Source of the DNA: Lichenostomus cassidix
Lineage: Eukaryota > Chordata > Aves > Passeriformes > Meliphagidae
Reading direction: 5' to 3'
DNA: 64,000 nucleotides
NCBI GenBank assembly: GCA_008360975.2
Contig: CM039181.1
Coordinates: 4,076,380-4,140,379, forward strand
Shown here: positions 49,901-63,116 of the stretch, one piece after another
Layout of the letters: each line of letters opens with the position of its first letter
Position numbering within the stretch: the first letter of the stretch is position 1
Notes under the pieces: model-generated
What the model saw: the letters and a program-made list of their open reading frames with translations, nothing else
Told to the model about the DNA's origin: nothing
Databases searched by the model: none
Program-made: the position numbers and the translations under genes

Positions 49901-52396
49901 GTTCTTATGACAGTTATAAGGAGAGAAAAGAAGTGAAACTTAGGCTGCTTTTTTCTTTTTTTTTTTTAAAGGTACATTTGAACACCAAATAAAAATTTTT
50001 AAAAAATGTAAGAAAAGCCTCCTAGGTTATGTTCATTTCTCCAAATTACCCTGATATCAAAAATCTGATTTTTTTTTTCTTTTTTCTTTTTTTTCCTGAG
50101 CTGCTGCTATTTCAGTCACCACACTGGCAGTTCCTAGAGTTTGCTTTTCTCCCCAGCTGGACATGGGAATCTCTAGGATTTCCATGACCTCAGAGGAGCC
50201 AACCAGCCTGAAAGTGCAGAGTCTGAAGCAAAGGGAAACATGAAATAAAATCATGAACTTCCCTACTTAAGGTGAATGAATGGAAGCAAAATTTAAAACT
50301 CAGTGGCTCAACTTGCTATTCTTTATTTTTCCATTCCCATTCTGAAGTGAATACAAAATCCTTCCCCCTCCATTTATATCCCTGGAATTAATTTCCAGAC
50401 CTGTTTTCTTGTTGAGTGATTCCCTAATAGTCACTTGTCCCATCCTGTCCCATTCTGCTGCTAGGAGAATATTTTCCCCTTTCATATGGTTCTTGTTATG
50501 CTGCAATTTATATGGTTGTCTAAAAAAAAGTTATTTTTATTGCCCTTCAGAAAGGTCGTGTGATTATTGTTGTCACTCTCCTTAATGAACACAGGTGGTT
50601 GGGAACTTAGAGTAAATACAAAAGTAGTAGAGAAACCTTCATTTATTCAAATTTAACAGGAAGGAAGAAAGAGAGGATTTTGGCAAGACACAGCACAGCT
50701 CTGAGGTGGTTACTGTGCTGTCAGCACCAATTCTGCTTTCTCCACTGCTCTACAGCATTGCATGACATCAACAGTCACAATTTTTTGGTTTAATTTTGCT
50801 TCTTGGCTCAGCACAGTTCTAAGATTTATTTCTTTCAGCAATTTTTTTTTAATCAACAGAAATTCCCTTTTATACAGAGTATGTACACTATTAAGTCCCT
50901 TTTAAGCACTTTGTGCAGTGATTTATAGCAATTTGAATTCAAAAATCTATTTAGATTCCTAAATTCAAATAAAAATCCAGCCATTCTGGGTAGCAGCTGC
51001 TCAGCAAATACCAATATTTCTAGTAAAAACTCATTAATTCTTCAACTTACTCCAGAAAGTTTGCTCTTCACAAAATGCCCATTCAAGAAGACTATGATAT
51101 GAAGGGTGAAGGTTAAAAAGCCAATTATTTTGGTGCACAGTTCATGGTCTGAAAGGAGAAATCCTCATTTCAGGTGTTTCATGTGTTCGATTTTGCATGG
51201 AGAGTATTCCATTCTTCAGCTGAAATATGAAATATTTAGGAAGAGGCATCTTGCCATCCTTTCTTAAATAAAATAAAAGAGAATAAGGAATGCCTGTGAA
51301 ACACCACGTGTGAAATCACACATTTACCTCTGCTCTCTGTCCTTCCCTGCAGGCACAAAACCAAATTCAGAGCCAAGGTGCAGAGCATGGCTGGTCCTTC
51401 CTGCAGCTCTTTAGTGGCACCCAGAAAACAGAGATTTAGCATTTGAAAATTAACTGAAAATTAACATATTTTCAGCAGCTGAAAATTAACATATTTTTCT
51501 GTTGCAAGTGGTTACTTGGACCTTTCACCTCTTCCCTTTTCAATATTTTTATTACTTTTATGTTTAACAGAAGCTTCTGCAAGGGTTATTGTGGATTTTC
51601 TTGGTCATTTTTTTCTCCCATCCTTTTGAAATTAAGAATCAATGGTGAAATAAGGTCTAAATAGCCAAAATTCTTTCCCATTTAGTCTATTGCAGGATAA
51701 TCTGGCAAGAGACAGAAACAGACTAAGGACAGCTTTATTCTGCTTTGTGTAATGAACACCAAGTGCTGATAGCATCAGATAAACATGTGGGTTGCATTCT
51801 CTGTGCATAATTCACTTTATTACAGGCAGTGGTGCATAACTTCAGACATTTATTTGCATCCATACAACCTGATCCTGTGATGATGTTTGTGCTCACAGCA
51901 AAATGGAAATTACTTCTTTTAGAGATCAGAGCACAGACGAGTGGAAAAAATAAGTCAACTTAAGGGGAGCCGTGGAGTTTTCATAGAATGATTTAACTTT
52001 GATCACAGAGATCAGAGTGTTCTGCTGGAAAAGCAAACAGGGAATAGTTTAAAATATTTATTTCAAATGGAACAGGGGGGGAAAAAAGCCCTCCTACAAC
52101 ATGTACTTGCAAGCTTTTTATGGGGGAAAAGATTAGAAAAGCTAGCTGATGACAAACCCTTTAATTAACATACAGTAATTGGCTTAGGTATGCAGCAGTC
52201 AAAAAAAATAGGTGGCTTTTCCATATTTAAATGATGGAATATTAATCAGGGAAGAGCTTATCACTATTATCAGGCCAGAAAGGATGCAGACAGAATAGCT
52301 AAGCAGAGATTAGCTGGAATACATTTCCCAGTGTAAATCAGGCTGCAAATGCATTTTTTTTTTTCTCTGCTAACCAATATTTTTGATCCAAGATTC
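46921..52396. other. 5.5 kb non-coding DNA
   Basis: Includes a G/T low-complexity tract (48964-49022), T/C runs at 49950-49970 and 50069-50096, and GAAAATTAAC direct repeats at about 51444-51490 (three copies). No gene recognised. Confidence 0.6.
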
Positions 52397-52530
52397 TCCT
52401 CACCACTCACCAGTGCTCTCCAGCTGGCCATGGAGCATCCATTCCTTATCCCCTGAGTGCTCCATCCATCAAACCCTTGTCACCAATTTAGAGACACAGA
52501 GGTGGCAGATGCTTTGCACTGTTGCCTTTT
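52397..52530 (-). mobile_element. CR1 LINE fragment, reverse-transcriptase part
   Basis: The + strand reads as antisense CR1: CCACTCACCAG, then CCTTATCCCCTGAGTGCTCC, ATCCATCAAACCC, CCAATTTAGAGACA and GATGCTTTGCACT in the order known from the reverse-transcriptase region. On the minus strand a short remnant with a conceptual VSKLVT segment (within 52469-52741) corresponds to the stretch after the conserved AFD-type motif. About 130 bp remain; it is decayed and inactive. Same orientation as the 2-kb fragment but a different part of the element. Boundaries are approximate. Confidence 0.78.
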
Positions 52531-55500
52531 GCAGCTTAGGAATGAAACTGGAGATCATTTTGGTACAGGAGGTAATAGAAAAGTGGATCTTTCTTGGAGC
52601 TCCAGGGGCAGTGAGGGAAGAATATCCCCAAAAGCCCAACCTGATGGGGTGAATGGAGTTTGATAGGTTTGAGGAAATTAGCATCATTGAGAAAAAGCAC
52701 CAATTAGGAGGACAAGAGACGATGCAATTTTCCCAGGTCAAGCTCTTTCTCTGGAGTTTTTTCTCTCTTTGGCACTAGTTGGACTTGTTGATGACAATGT
52801 CTTGAAGATTTTGTTCTCCACCTTGGTTCCCAGGAAGAATCAGGACAGGAGAGGAGTCTTGTGCCCTCAGGACACATTGTTTTGCACTTCTTCATTAAGA
52901 CCAGGCTACTGGGAACTGCATCAGGAACCCCAAAAGCTGACTGAAATGGTGTAGCTTGTCTCTATTCATTACACCAGAGCTTGAAATACAGCTGCATCCA
53001 TCAGTGCCTTCCCAACTTTCCTTGACATGATAACTTGGGATTTGTGAGTTTCATTGCACTGAAACCCATACCTAAGCAGCAGGGGCTGAATTCTGGCCTA
53101 CCTGCAGTTTATTGAAATATTTTTATTTACTTATTTCAGCAATTCAGTCTTTCTGTGACGAGCATATCAGCTCCTCACCTGAATCCTGTGCTCTTTGTCT
53201 TTATAACACCACAAGCTGCAAATCCTGCAGCAGCTTCCTTTAAACTTTTATTTTAAGCTGATATGTCTCTCTGCTGTACAAGCAAAAAGAAGTCTTCTGG
53301 TTCAAAATTCAGCTGAGTGTACTTTGTATTGTGCTCAGGTTTTCTCTGTGCTGTGGCTGCTCTAATTGGTTCCCAATTAATGCCATTGCCAAGGCTGCTT
53401 TGGGGAAGTGACTGACGGGAAGAAATGCAGTGTGGGGGAATAGGAGAAGGGATTAAAGCATTTTGGAGTTATGGGAGTAATTAATTAGTGAGGTGGCTTG
53501 GGTGATGGGTGGTTAATTCCCCAGGAAAACGTTTCCCATAATCTCTGTCTGCCTTGTGCTCATTATGATTTGTGTTCTCCCCAAACCATCAGCCACTTCC
53601 AGCTCCACACACTGCTTGTCAGAGGGACTGACTGTTGCCTGCCAGGATAGTGGGAAAATAATGGGAAAAACAAGTATTAAACTATGTTTTTAAAGTAAAA
53701 TGATCCTGAAGTATTTGTGTCATAATTGCAGTGAAATTTCTAGGAGTGAATCCCTGGAAAATTGTGAAATTTCCCTGTGAAATTGTGTGTAATTTGTCCT
53801 TTTGTTCTGTGTTGGGATAGTGTTATTTGCAGATTTGGTGTGAGGAACGTTTTCTTTTCTGTCTGATTAGTTTAGATGTTTGTTTTTTGTTGTTCCAAGT
53901 TAAGATTGTATAGTAAATGTTGATTATAATGATGATCTGAGGCACTGCCATGCCTTCCTTAGCTCCTGCAATGCCAACGATGGGAATCTCCTATTTCTGC
54001 TCTCTTTCACTGAATTTGGGCACCTGAAGGCCAAACCCCCAGTTTTGTCTAAGTCAGTTTCTCACCCAGTTCATTATTATATTCATTATTATATATTCAA
54101 TATTCTTACCTGACAGGTATAAACAGCATCATTAGGTCAGTGAGAGTTAATCACCTATTTACAGCAATTACTGGATTATGAAGAGATAAAACCATAAAAC
54201 ACATTGTTTATGACTTCTCTTAGTTGAGAGCTGAGGATTTCTCCCTCAGGCTGGAGGCATTTCCCAGCAAACCTTGGCTCTGCCAGGACAGAATGTCCTC
54301 ACTTTGTCCTTTCTTTTAAGTCCAGGACTCTAACTCTAGTCTTTTCTCATTGTTTGGACACTTATTCAATTAGAGAATCAGGGAATGTGAGTGGTGTCTC
54401 CAAGGGGTATTTCTGACAAGTGTTTACTGCCTGAAAGTTTCAAAGCATTTCTGAATAACTGTTTCCCCTTGAAACATCCAGGAGCTCTGCATGTACTGAT
54501 CTTTATGCCATGTGGTGATGTTTAGTGTCAGGACTTTGGCATCTCTGTGAGAATTCATGTTAAATGAAGAAGGTCACTGATGTGCTGTTCCTTCATCCCT
54601 TTGCATCCTCCACTGGGATCCCAAATCTGCATTTTTGCAAACTCTTCCACCTTCTGCAGTGATTTGCCCTCCACTTTTCCCTGCCATGCTTCTGCTGTCC
54701 CTTAGCCAAAGCAAAATTCAGCACAAGGTTTTCCTTGATCCACAGCAGCCTTTCATGTGTCTGATAATCAAAGAGCAGCAGTGATGTGTCTGGCAGAGCT
54801 AACAGAGGTTTGTAATGCCAAAGCTCTGTGCTTCCCATGGATTGCACACAACTAGCCAGAAATTACAGAAGTAACTTGTCAGCTGGAGTCTCTCCATCTT
54901 CCTGCTTTGACATATCTAATCAGTTCTGTCACAATCCCTGCCTAAAAAATAGTGATCAGAGTCTGTATCAAGGCTTCATTAAAAAACTTTTTAAGTTGAT
55001 TAAGAAGGGCAGAAGAAATTGGAAAGTTGTTCTTCACAAGTGCTGCTTTTCTCCAAGTCTTACATTTCAGCATTGCTGATCTTATACATCAAACCCTAAT
55101 GTTTCTAAATGTTGGTGTTGAAAATCCAAACCACAGTGGAAAATGGAACTGCATTCCTTCTCCATCATCAGGAACAGAAATCCTGCAATCAGATCTGAGC
55201 TGACAGGTTTATTTAATGATGGGTGAAGCCAAACTGAATCCAGCTCAGCCTTCCATGGCTGGGTTGGCTCTGCAGTGATAACAGCAGCAAAATCATCATT
55301 ACAGTTATCACCAAAAACAATCCCCAAATGCTGTTCAAAGAACCACAGAGGGAGCCAATATGTTGAATATGATGATTCTGGTTTCTATAATTCCTCTGCT
55401 TGCTATAACCACATTTTAAGTAACAATTTGTGTGTGTGCTTAATCGTTGCTGTATTTCTACAGAAATAAAATGTATTTTGATGACACTGACTTCCAGGGA

Positions 55501-58349
55501 GAGTGAAGCTATATAATAAGCTTGCAAGAAAGCAAAATGTCTCTCAACAAAACCCTAAAGAATAACTAGTCAGAATCAAAGACTGGAACAATTTAACATG
55601 CTGAGAAGTGAAAAAAACCACATTCAAATAGATGATCTTAATCTTTGGGAAGCAGCAAGCCACATTGAAGTTGTGCAGTCAAATGTAAAAAGACAAAATT
55701 CTTTTCACAGGTGTGAGAAGGTCTCTGTTGTGTTGGTAAATGGCTCACAGGTTTGAGATTTTGCATCAGAGCTGCATTCCTTGAAGAATAGCTGCCACAA
55801 AATATTATACAATGCACCATGTTTTCCCATTTCTTCTCGTGATGATGTGTTTAAGACTGACTTTGGGAGGAAAACCACATGGGGTTATTCCTCTCTTCTT
55901 TTCTCTCTTTGAGCTGATGTGTAAAACAGGTCTGTGTGAATGGCAGTGGCTGCTTGTCACTGAAGGCACAGCAGAACACCATCTGAATCCACACTTTTGC
56001 ATGACAAAGCACAGCATTTAAGGGATTAGAATATCATTTCCAGATAATTTTTTAAAAGAGGATCTGGCAGTCCGAGAGGAATACAGTAGATAATGCTAAT
56101 TTTTGTCTGATTCTGTGCCGAAATAAATGTCATACTGTGAATAAACAACTTGGATGCCATCCAAACACAAAAGTTTTCAAACAGTAATTGTGCTACATAA
56201 GCAAATCAGAAATCCTGATAGGGATTTAAATAGCAAAAAGATGTTTTTCAGGATCAGAAATAAAAGTTTGTGAAGGAGCCTCTTTAGATGTACATTATCT
56301 TGTGATTTTGCTTCAAATGGAAATGATTCATTCATGGTTGTATCTCCTTGCAAGATAAAGGGCACAACTTTGGGGTCAAGAAACCACAAAAACCTTCTCC
56401 TCAAGCTGAGTCAGCTTGCAATTATTACAATTGAACAACTTCCTTTTATTCTTACTGTGACAAGTAATTTTGGTTTATTAAATTACCCCCCAAAAAGAGA
56501 CTGAATGGAAACACACTGAGGGTACAGAAGATCTTATGTGTTGTTCTTGCTCTTTAGTCACACCAATTATTGACTAAAGCTCTTCCAATTAAGAGTTTTC
56601 CAGGCAAAAATCTCACCAGTAGAGGGAAATTCTGACAGGATCATGAAGCCTTTTGCTGTTACATGGATCTGGATAGCTTAATTCTGATTTTACTCGTATT
56701 TCTTCTGCTTCACCTCTGAGGAAAAGCAAAGGCACCCACTTTTGGCATGAATTGACATTCCAAAGACAGCAAATTTGCACAAAAACCAACATTACCTTGT
56801 GCTCTTCCCACTTTAATGCACCCAAAGGAAATCTCTAACTGCCAAGATAAGTGATATTTTTCCTTCTCAGGCTTTAAAGTTGCAGAACAATTGTCAGCCT
56901 GGCAGAATGATTAACACACTGCCTTTCTTTTAAACATAAAGAAGGTAGTCTTTGTATCCCATATTTTGCTTTTCTGAAATTTCAGCCACCAGAATTGAAG
57001 GCTGTCCTGAAAGTCTCCACCAGCACAGAAAGGGAGAGCTAGATAAAATATATATATAAAATATACCTGAAAACCAGGTGTTAATGCATTTTCAGAATGA
57101 GAAAAATTACTTTGTTCTACAAAAATTTCAGTCCCTTTTAAGGTAGTTTATATCACCAACACTTTTTATTCAAATAGGAAAATTCTTTGTCAACACAACC
57201 TTAGTATGTTTTGTCCTACTTCCTGTTAAATTATCTGCCAATCCCCCAGCAGTGATCCAATTACCAAGAGCTCAACCTTCACACTTCTCCAAATTCTGTC
57301 CTGCAGACAAATCATTCTCCTTTCTTGTAATGAATATGTCATTCACATATGTAAGCATTGCTATTATCACCTTCCTAATGACCAGAAGGATGGAAATGAA
57401 AATGTCTTTCTTAGCAGGAGCTTTTTGACTATTTTGATTGCCACGAGGAGAAAAATCAGTCTGGTCCTGGAATCTGTGTAATAACTTTGTGCTGGCAACA
57501 CTTCTTTCTTGTATTCAGTCTGAAAAAGCAGACTTCAGCAGGAAATTACACCAGTGAAGGCTCTTTTTGGTGGTTTATAGCCCCCTGCTGAGGAGATGAG
57601 CCAATATAGATTTTAAAAAATCCATTTATCTTTGTATATCTTGAGGGTAATAAGTAATATCTCGTCAAATTAAATTGCTTTGAAAAAAAAAGAGTAAAAA
57701 AGAAAGGCCTCCTTTGGAATTACCATTGTAATTCACTAGAGGCAAACAGGAGAGGTTGTCAGGACTTTTTACAGACTTTCCTTACTTTTATGTCACCTCA
57801 GCTGGTAGCACAGCAGATATGTCATGCTGGAGAGATCAGTGAGAATCTGCTCTGAAACAACCTGAGGAGAAAGAGGAGAACAGGCTGGATGCACCTATTT
57901 GCTCAATATCTGATCAATAGCTTCTGTTTACCAAGTGTTCTTCACAAAACCAAAGGAACTATTGATCTTTTATGGCTGTGGCAACTGCTGGGCAGGTAGG
58001 AGTAAAATATTTTACATGCTGTTATACTCCTTTGACCCATCTGACCCTCTGTGTGGTGGAACTTTCTGAACTTCCTTGCTTGGAGTGAACTTTTCCCTCA
58101 CTTTTGCATGAACAGAATAGTTTAGATTTGTCTTCTCTCCGTTGTCTCTCTGCCATTGTTCTCCCCAGGCAGTGGCAGAGGGGCAGAGCTAACAGCATGC
58201 TCGGAAAATCTCATTATTTGTGAGCTGATTGTGGGGAAAGCATCTGTTTTCTGCCCAGCTTCCCTTGTTTGTACACACCCCCTGCTCCCAACGATGCAGG
58301 GCTGAGGGGAAAAAGGAAAACAAAACACAACAAATCTGCTCTTCTTGTT
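52531..58349. other. 5.8 kb non-coding DNA
   Basis: AT-rich words ATTATTATATTC at 54071-54105 and a TATATATATAAAATATA patch at 57048-57066. Open frames of 60-104 codons on both strands show no product. No dispersed repeat recognised. Confidence 0.6.
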
Positions 58350-58355
58350 GGTCAT

Positions 58356-58616
58356 TGTCGCTGTTGAGCCGCTAGCAGAGAAGAAATCCCAGATTCTCAG
58401 CGTAGCATAGAAAAGAGAGCTTTATTATTTTGATTTCAGCTTATATAGATTTTTCAGAGGTCACCCAGATTGGTCAGTCAGAAACCTCCCCCTAGGCCTG
58501 ACTGGCCAGGCCTGAACTGTCCACATCTCGAGACACTGTTCTAGCAACATCCAAACTTTATCTTTGTTTATAAAACACAGGAGAAAGTTCTCATGGGAAA
58601 ACCTGTGCTAGCCACA
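58356..58616 (-). mobile_element. Solo LTR 5, ERVK-like, short subfamily
   Basis: A 261-bp solo LTR in minus orientation, with a perfect 6-bp target duplication GGTCAT at 58350-58355 and 58617-58622. On its own strand it starts TGTGGCTAGCACAGG and ends GGCTCAACAGCGACA. TATATAA is at 58441-58447 and AATAAA at 58421-58426 (minus strand). It has the GAAATCAAAATAATAAA region and lacks the CTCTCTTC block, as in copies 2 and 3. The perfect duplication suggests a relatively recent insertion. No internal region. Confidence 0.95.
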
Positions 58617-58762
58617 GGTCATCCCAGTGGCTGTCAGTGCAGGAGCTTCCAGTTCACGGCAAGAAGTGATGAGCACTGAAATGAGTGTATTAGCAGAACT
58701 TAATCAGTGCGGTTTTGGCATCTAGGGAGGCTTCATTTGTGTGCAGGCTAGGAAGCTTTGTC
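58617..58762. other. 146-bp spacer between inverted LTRs
   Basis: Unique sequence between two U3 ends. It begins with GGTCAT and ends with TTTGTC, the target duplications of the left and right copies respectively. No gene or simple repeat. Confidence 0.85.
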
Positions 58763-59036
58763 TGTGGCTAGCACAGACCTTTCCCATGGGAACTTTTTTC
58801 TCTCTTCTTCCTGTGTTTTATAAACAAAAATAAAGTTTGGATGTTATTAAAAACAGTTTCTCGGCATGTGGACAGTTCAGGCCTGGCCAATCAGGCCTAG
58901 GGGGAGGTTTCTGACTGACCAATCTGGGTGACCTTTGAAAAGTCTATATAAGGTGGAATTAAATAATAAAATCTTCTTCTGGATGCCACCTTTTGAACCC
59001 GTGTCTTCTTACTGTGCTAGCAGCTCAACAGTGACA
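58763..59036 (+). mobile_element. Solo LTR 6, ERVK-like, long subfamily
   Basis: A 274-bp solo LTR, TGTGGCTAGCACAGACC to CAGCTCAACAGTGACA, flanked by TTTGTC (58757-58762) and TTTTTC (59037-59042), matching 5 of 6. TATATAA is at 58945-58951 and AATAAA at 58965-58970. It carries the CTCTCTTCTTCC block and AAATAAAGTTTGGATGTTATT as in the 40.1-kb copy. GGCATGTGG replaces the CGAGATGTGG of relatives. No gag, pol or env adjoins it. Confidence 0.94.
58945..58970 (+). promoter_or_regulatory. LTR 6 TATA box and poly(A) signal
   Basis: TATATAA (58945-58951) and AATAAA (58965-58970) are 13 bases apart, repeating the compact arrangement of the other copies. Current activity cannot be judged. Confidence 0.65.
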
Positions 59037-59042
59037 TTTTTC

Positions 59043-62000
59043 TTTGCCTTTTTTCCTCTGCAGCTCAATTCTGAGTGCTCTGCTCCCTGTTTGCTGCTGG
59101 ACATAACCACATGAAAACATAAATAGCAGTGGCAGGTGACAAACAGCACCACTCAGCTGTACACAAGGACTAGAAACAGAGCTACTAAACAGGAGAAGTG
59201 TTCCTTGTGTTTTAACAGATCTTCAGATTTATCAAACTTTCCCTTACCAGCTCTTCTCCTCCCAGTTCACTTTTCCCCACCCTTTAATTTCAAAAGCCTG
59301 GAATTACCTCACGGCTCTTCCAGCACAGTTTACCCGGTTTTGCCTCAATGCACTTCTGCTATTGTCTTACCCAATGCAGGGAAACCACAGTGTCAAAGGC
59401 AATTGTATTGCAGAACAAATAACAATGTTCTTGTGTTGGAGAGGGCAATGATCTGGGTTGGTTTTTTTTCCCTTGGACAACAAGTATTTGGCTTTGTTAC
59501 TTTTCTACTTAGAAGTTGGATTAGTACCCATAAAGGAGTACCCTTGAGCTCTTTTTTACTTAGTTATAGCTCACAGCCCCTGAAAGTGATTCCACTTGGA
59601 ATTCTGCAGTTGTGACAAGCAGCTCTCTCACAGTGCTTTTCCTGCACAGACCTCAAAGCACTTGATGCAGGAAGTTAAGGTCATTCTGCATCTGGAAATT
59701 CCAAGAACTGAAGGGATGGAGAGAGCTGCTGAAGTTCATCCAGAGTTTGAATGGGAAAAAACCAAACAAAAAAACCCAAACAAAATGACATAGAAGAATA
59801 TTAGTTCTCTTGACATTGCAACACAGCTATAGTGAAGGAAAAATGCAGTTTCAAGAATAGGGGGCAAGCAGAAATATCCTAAATACAAAACAATTAAAAT
59901 TAGTCATCAAAGTGTTTTTCAAACTCTGAAATGTATAGAGGGATGATACAGACCCTAGCATTTTTAAATTACCAGACAATTTTTAACTTAGCTGGGACTC
60001 CCACAACTAGCTGAATATCTCTCCATTTTCATTTATATTAGCCTTAGGACAATCAGCATTCTCTAGATGAGTAACCAGATTACACAAAGTGAGTTTAGAT
60101 CCAAAGATTCCTCAGAAAAAAAAAAAAAATCCATCTTTGTTGTCCAGGTCAGTGTGTGACCTTCATGGTATTTTTCAGTAAGACATTAGTAGCTGAGCAT
60201 TCACATCAAAACCATGATATTACCTGACACATTAAAAAATCTTACTGAAAAAGGTGAAAAGAATCCATTAGCTGACAACTGGATTTGTCCTCTCATTAAG
60301 GACAGAAGAACACAGGTTCATATAACCCTCAGTGAGTTAGGATTTCACAGGAACAGTATTAAAACAGCCCAGTTTAGACCTCCTTCTGTCCATCATCCAA
60401 ACACCACAGTCCACTTTGGAAGAAGGAAGCTGGGGATCCTATTTCGATTTTCTTTCTTTCAAACACTTTCTAGCCATAACCCAGGTGTTTTAGCATTGAT
60501 TTCTGTGATGCTGAAATCCAAGGTTGATCCAGACAGATGACTGCCAGCAGGTTCCCATGCCTTAGCAGCACACTGTGATCACTGGGGGCAGCAGGAAAGG
60601 CAGGAGAGCTTCCAGCTGCAGGCATGGATCAGACTGTGGGAGGAGCAGGATTTGCACCCAAATCACCAGAAATCATCTGGGAGTGAAGCATCCTGTTGGA
60701 TCCCGTTAAAAACTGGAGTTGAGTCTGTCCTCAGCTTTGTTCCTTGGGTTTTAACAGGGAGTATTGCCTCGTTCTGCTTGCTTAGGTTGTACATTCAGGG
60801 GGGTCAAAGATGATTTTTGCTATGCAATGGAGTTACGTTTTAAATAAGAATCTGTAATTGCCACCATATTGCAAATCTCTCTGATAACAGCACAGGTTTT
60901 CTCTGGAGCCTTGAACACAATGTTGCCTGTGACCCTTTAGCTTCAATGCTCAAAAAAAGCCAGAGCAAACTTCCACTAAATTATTTCTATATTTCAAATT
61001 ACATTCTTTTTTTTTTCCTGACAAGTACAGGTTTTGAAGCAATAGTTGCTTTGAGTGTGAATAACAGCATCTTAACTGAGAAACTTTCAGTTTGCTCTTG
61101 ATTTTCAGATGACAACTACTGATTTGGCTCTAACAGAAGGTCTACATGTTCCACAGAGACTTTGAGTGCAGAGATGTCCTGTGGGCTCTTCAATGAATGG
61201 AATGACAGCAAGAGGGAAAGAAAGCACTTGAGGGATTAATACAATCATTACTCTTAAGTTGTTTCTGTTTGAAGGAACCTTGAAGAATTTTCCATCATTC
61301 TGCATAGATTAATTCATTGAAAACAACCTAAAGCAGAAACTGTGAGGCTCACTAAGCATCTGGGAAGGTCCTGGTCCAGAAAAGGCACAAAGACCATCCA
61401 CTGAGCTTATTTTCGTTAAAACTTTTCACACATAGCTGTCAGAATCATTCATATCCCTGCCACCTGGGCTGAAAAATCTCTTTTTCTTCTCTATGAGTCT
61501 TGCTTTAGCTGTAGCTCATAAATCAAGTCACTAAATCCAGTTAGTTCTTTCACTGCAACACACCTGAAAGCACATCTCTCCCCCAGCTCCCACTAAAATT
61601 AATCTCTCATACATCTTTCATCACAGTTACTTCCACCTCGTCCTCCTAATCCCCCCAGCAGACTGGAGTTACTGCAAATCCCACAAACCACTTTCTGTTT
61701 GTATCAACTCACACCCAACTCAACCCCAAAAACAATTCAGAATCTAGGCAGGGAAAAGCCTGGAAACAAACCTGGGAGCTTCACCACCCAGCAAGGTGCA
61801 GGTCTGTGTTTAGAAGGGGAAGAAAACCTTTCAGGAGGTTTTTTGGGGTAAGGCTGAGTTTTTGGGTTCAGGGCTTAGGGAGGTGGTGCCTTATTACTGA
61901 TGTTAGGAGGGATTTTACACTGAAGCTGGGAGGATGCAAGAAGGTTCTGGAAATCATCCCCAGTAGTCTGGAAAGATGGAAGAGCACTGCTGTTTGGTGG

Positions 62001-63116
62001 AATGGTGTTTTGAGAGTTTGCAGCACATGGAAAGCTCCAGGTATTTCTAAATATCTTCCAATCTATCCCCAAATTGGTGGTTGCTAATATTTTGGAAATC
62101 CCTCCTAGGCTGTTTCACAGTCTCTCTCCATTCCCTTACTGCTTCTTTCTGAATTTAGCATCAAATTCATTTGTTTCATCTCCACTTGCAGCTCTCTGAG
62201 CATAACTTCTGCATGAATCTCCACTCTCCCTTCTCATCAAGCTGGTTGTTCTTGCCTTATTGTTTTTCTATCTCATTACCCTTTCCCTTTCTCCTTATCT
62301 TTGTATTTCCATCTATATCTTGAAGGATCTCTCAGTTCACCCATTAGGAAAATCTCACTTTCCTTATAAACTTTTTAGAGGCATTTAAATGTTAGTCCAC
62401 GCGACTTGGTTAGGTGAGGAAAATATCTTGTAGTGCATCATATTTTGGTAAATTAAAATCTCAGTATTCCTACATAGCACTGAGGACAAATTTAGAGCTT
62501 CACTGTCTCTGAAATTGCTTTTTTCTTATGCTGGATTACTAAGGAAAGGAGACAGGTGTCTAAACACAAATAATGTAATATTATGTAAGAATTTCAGTGT
62601 CAAAATGAACTCATGCTGGGATATATCTTGTTGTCTTCATGTTAATAATATAGTCACAGAAATGATTTTCTGTATGAAAGGAGAGCTGCTCAAACAGGGA
62701 AAGTTCAAAGAAGAAACTGAGGACAGGACTTGACATTTTACACTATGGTTTTCCTTTTCTCAGGATTTTATTTAGCAAACAGATCCTTAGAGAAAAATCC
62801 CAAATCCAAAACTCTGCTTACTTTCAAATGATCAATACTGAATATGAGAGTGAGGTTGTCAAGATGACTACAAAGAATGATAGTTTACATAGATAATGGC
62901 TGATATTATTTAGGCAATTTTAGCCACCAACTGAAGCTAATAATCCCTCAAAGAAGAAAAAACACTCCCTAATTTGAAGTTTCCTTGTTATCTAAAAGGC
63001 ACAGAAACTTTCCTCAGAGCAGTAAGAAAGATGGAAATGCCACTTACTGATCTTTGTTTCCTCTTTCTCGTTTTTTTCCCCTAAATGTGCCCATTTTCTG
63101 TGAGAGTGTGACCAGG
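59043..63116. other. 4.1 kb non-coding DNA
   Basis: The longest frame (59136-59615, plus, 159 codons) starts at GTG and has no recognisable domain. A 108-codon frame at 60214 and a 93-codon frame at 61806 are likewise unsupported. There is an A15 run at 60116-60130. No dispersed repeat recognised. Confidence 0.6.

Larger units (their letters stand above)
58356..59036. repeat. Second inverted repeat of two LTRs, 146-bp loop
   Basis: The minus copy on the left and the plus copy on the right face each other U3 to U3, as in the 10.3-10.9 kb pair. The arms are reverse complements over about 260 bp with subfamily differences. Distinct target duplications show separate insertion events. Confidence 0.9.

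Noticed and set aside
51984..52010. TCATAGAATGATTTAAC resembling the CR1 3' terminus
   Set aside because: The match stops after about 15 bases and the following sequence does not continue as CR1.
59136..59615. 159-codon plus-strand frame just after LTR 6
   Set aside because: Starts at GTG, begins just downstream of a solo LTR, and matches no retroviral or cellular protein I know.
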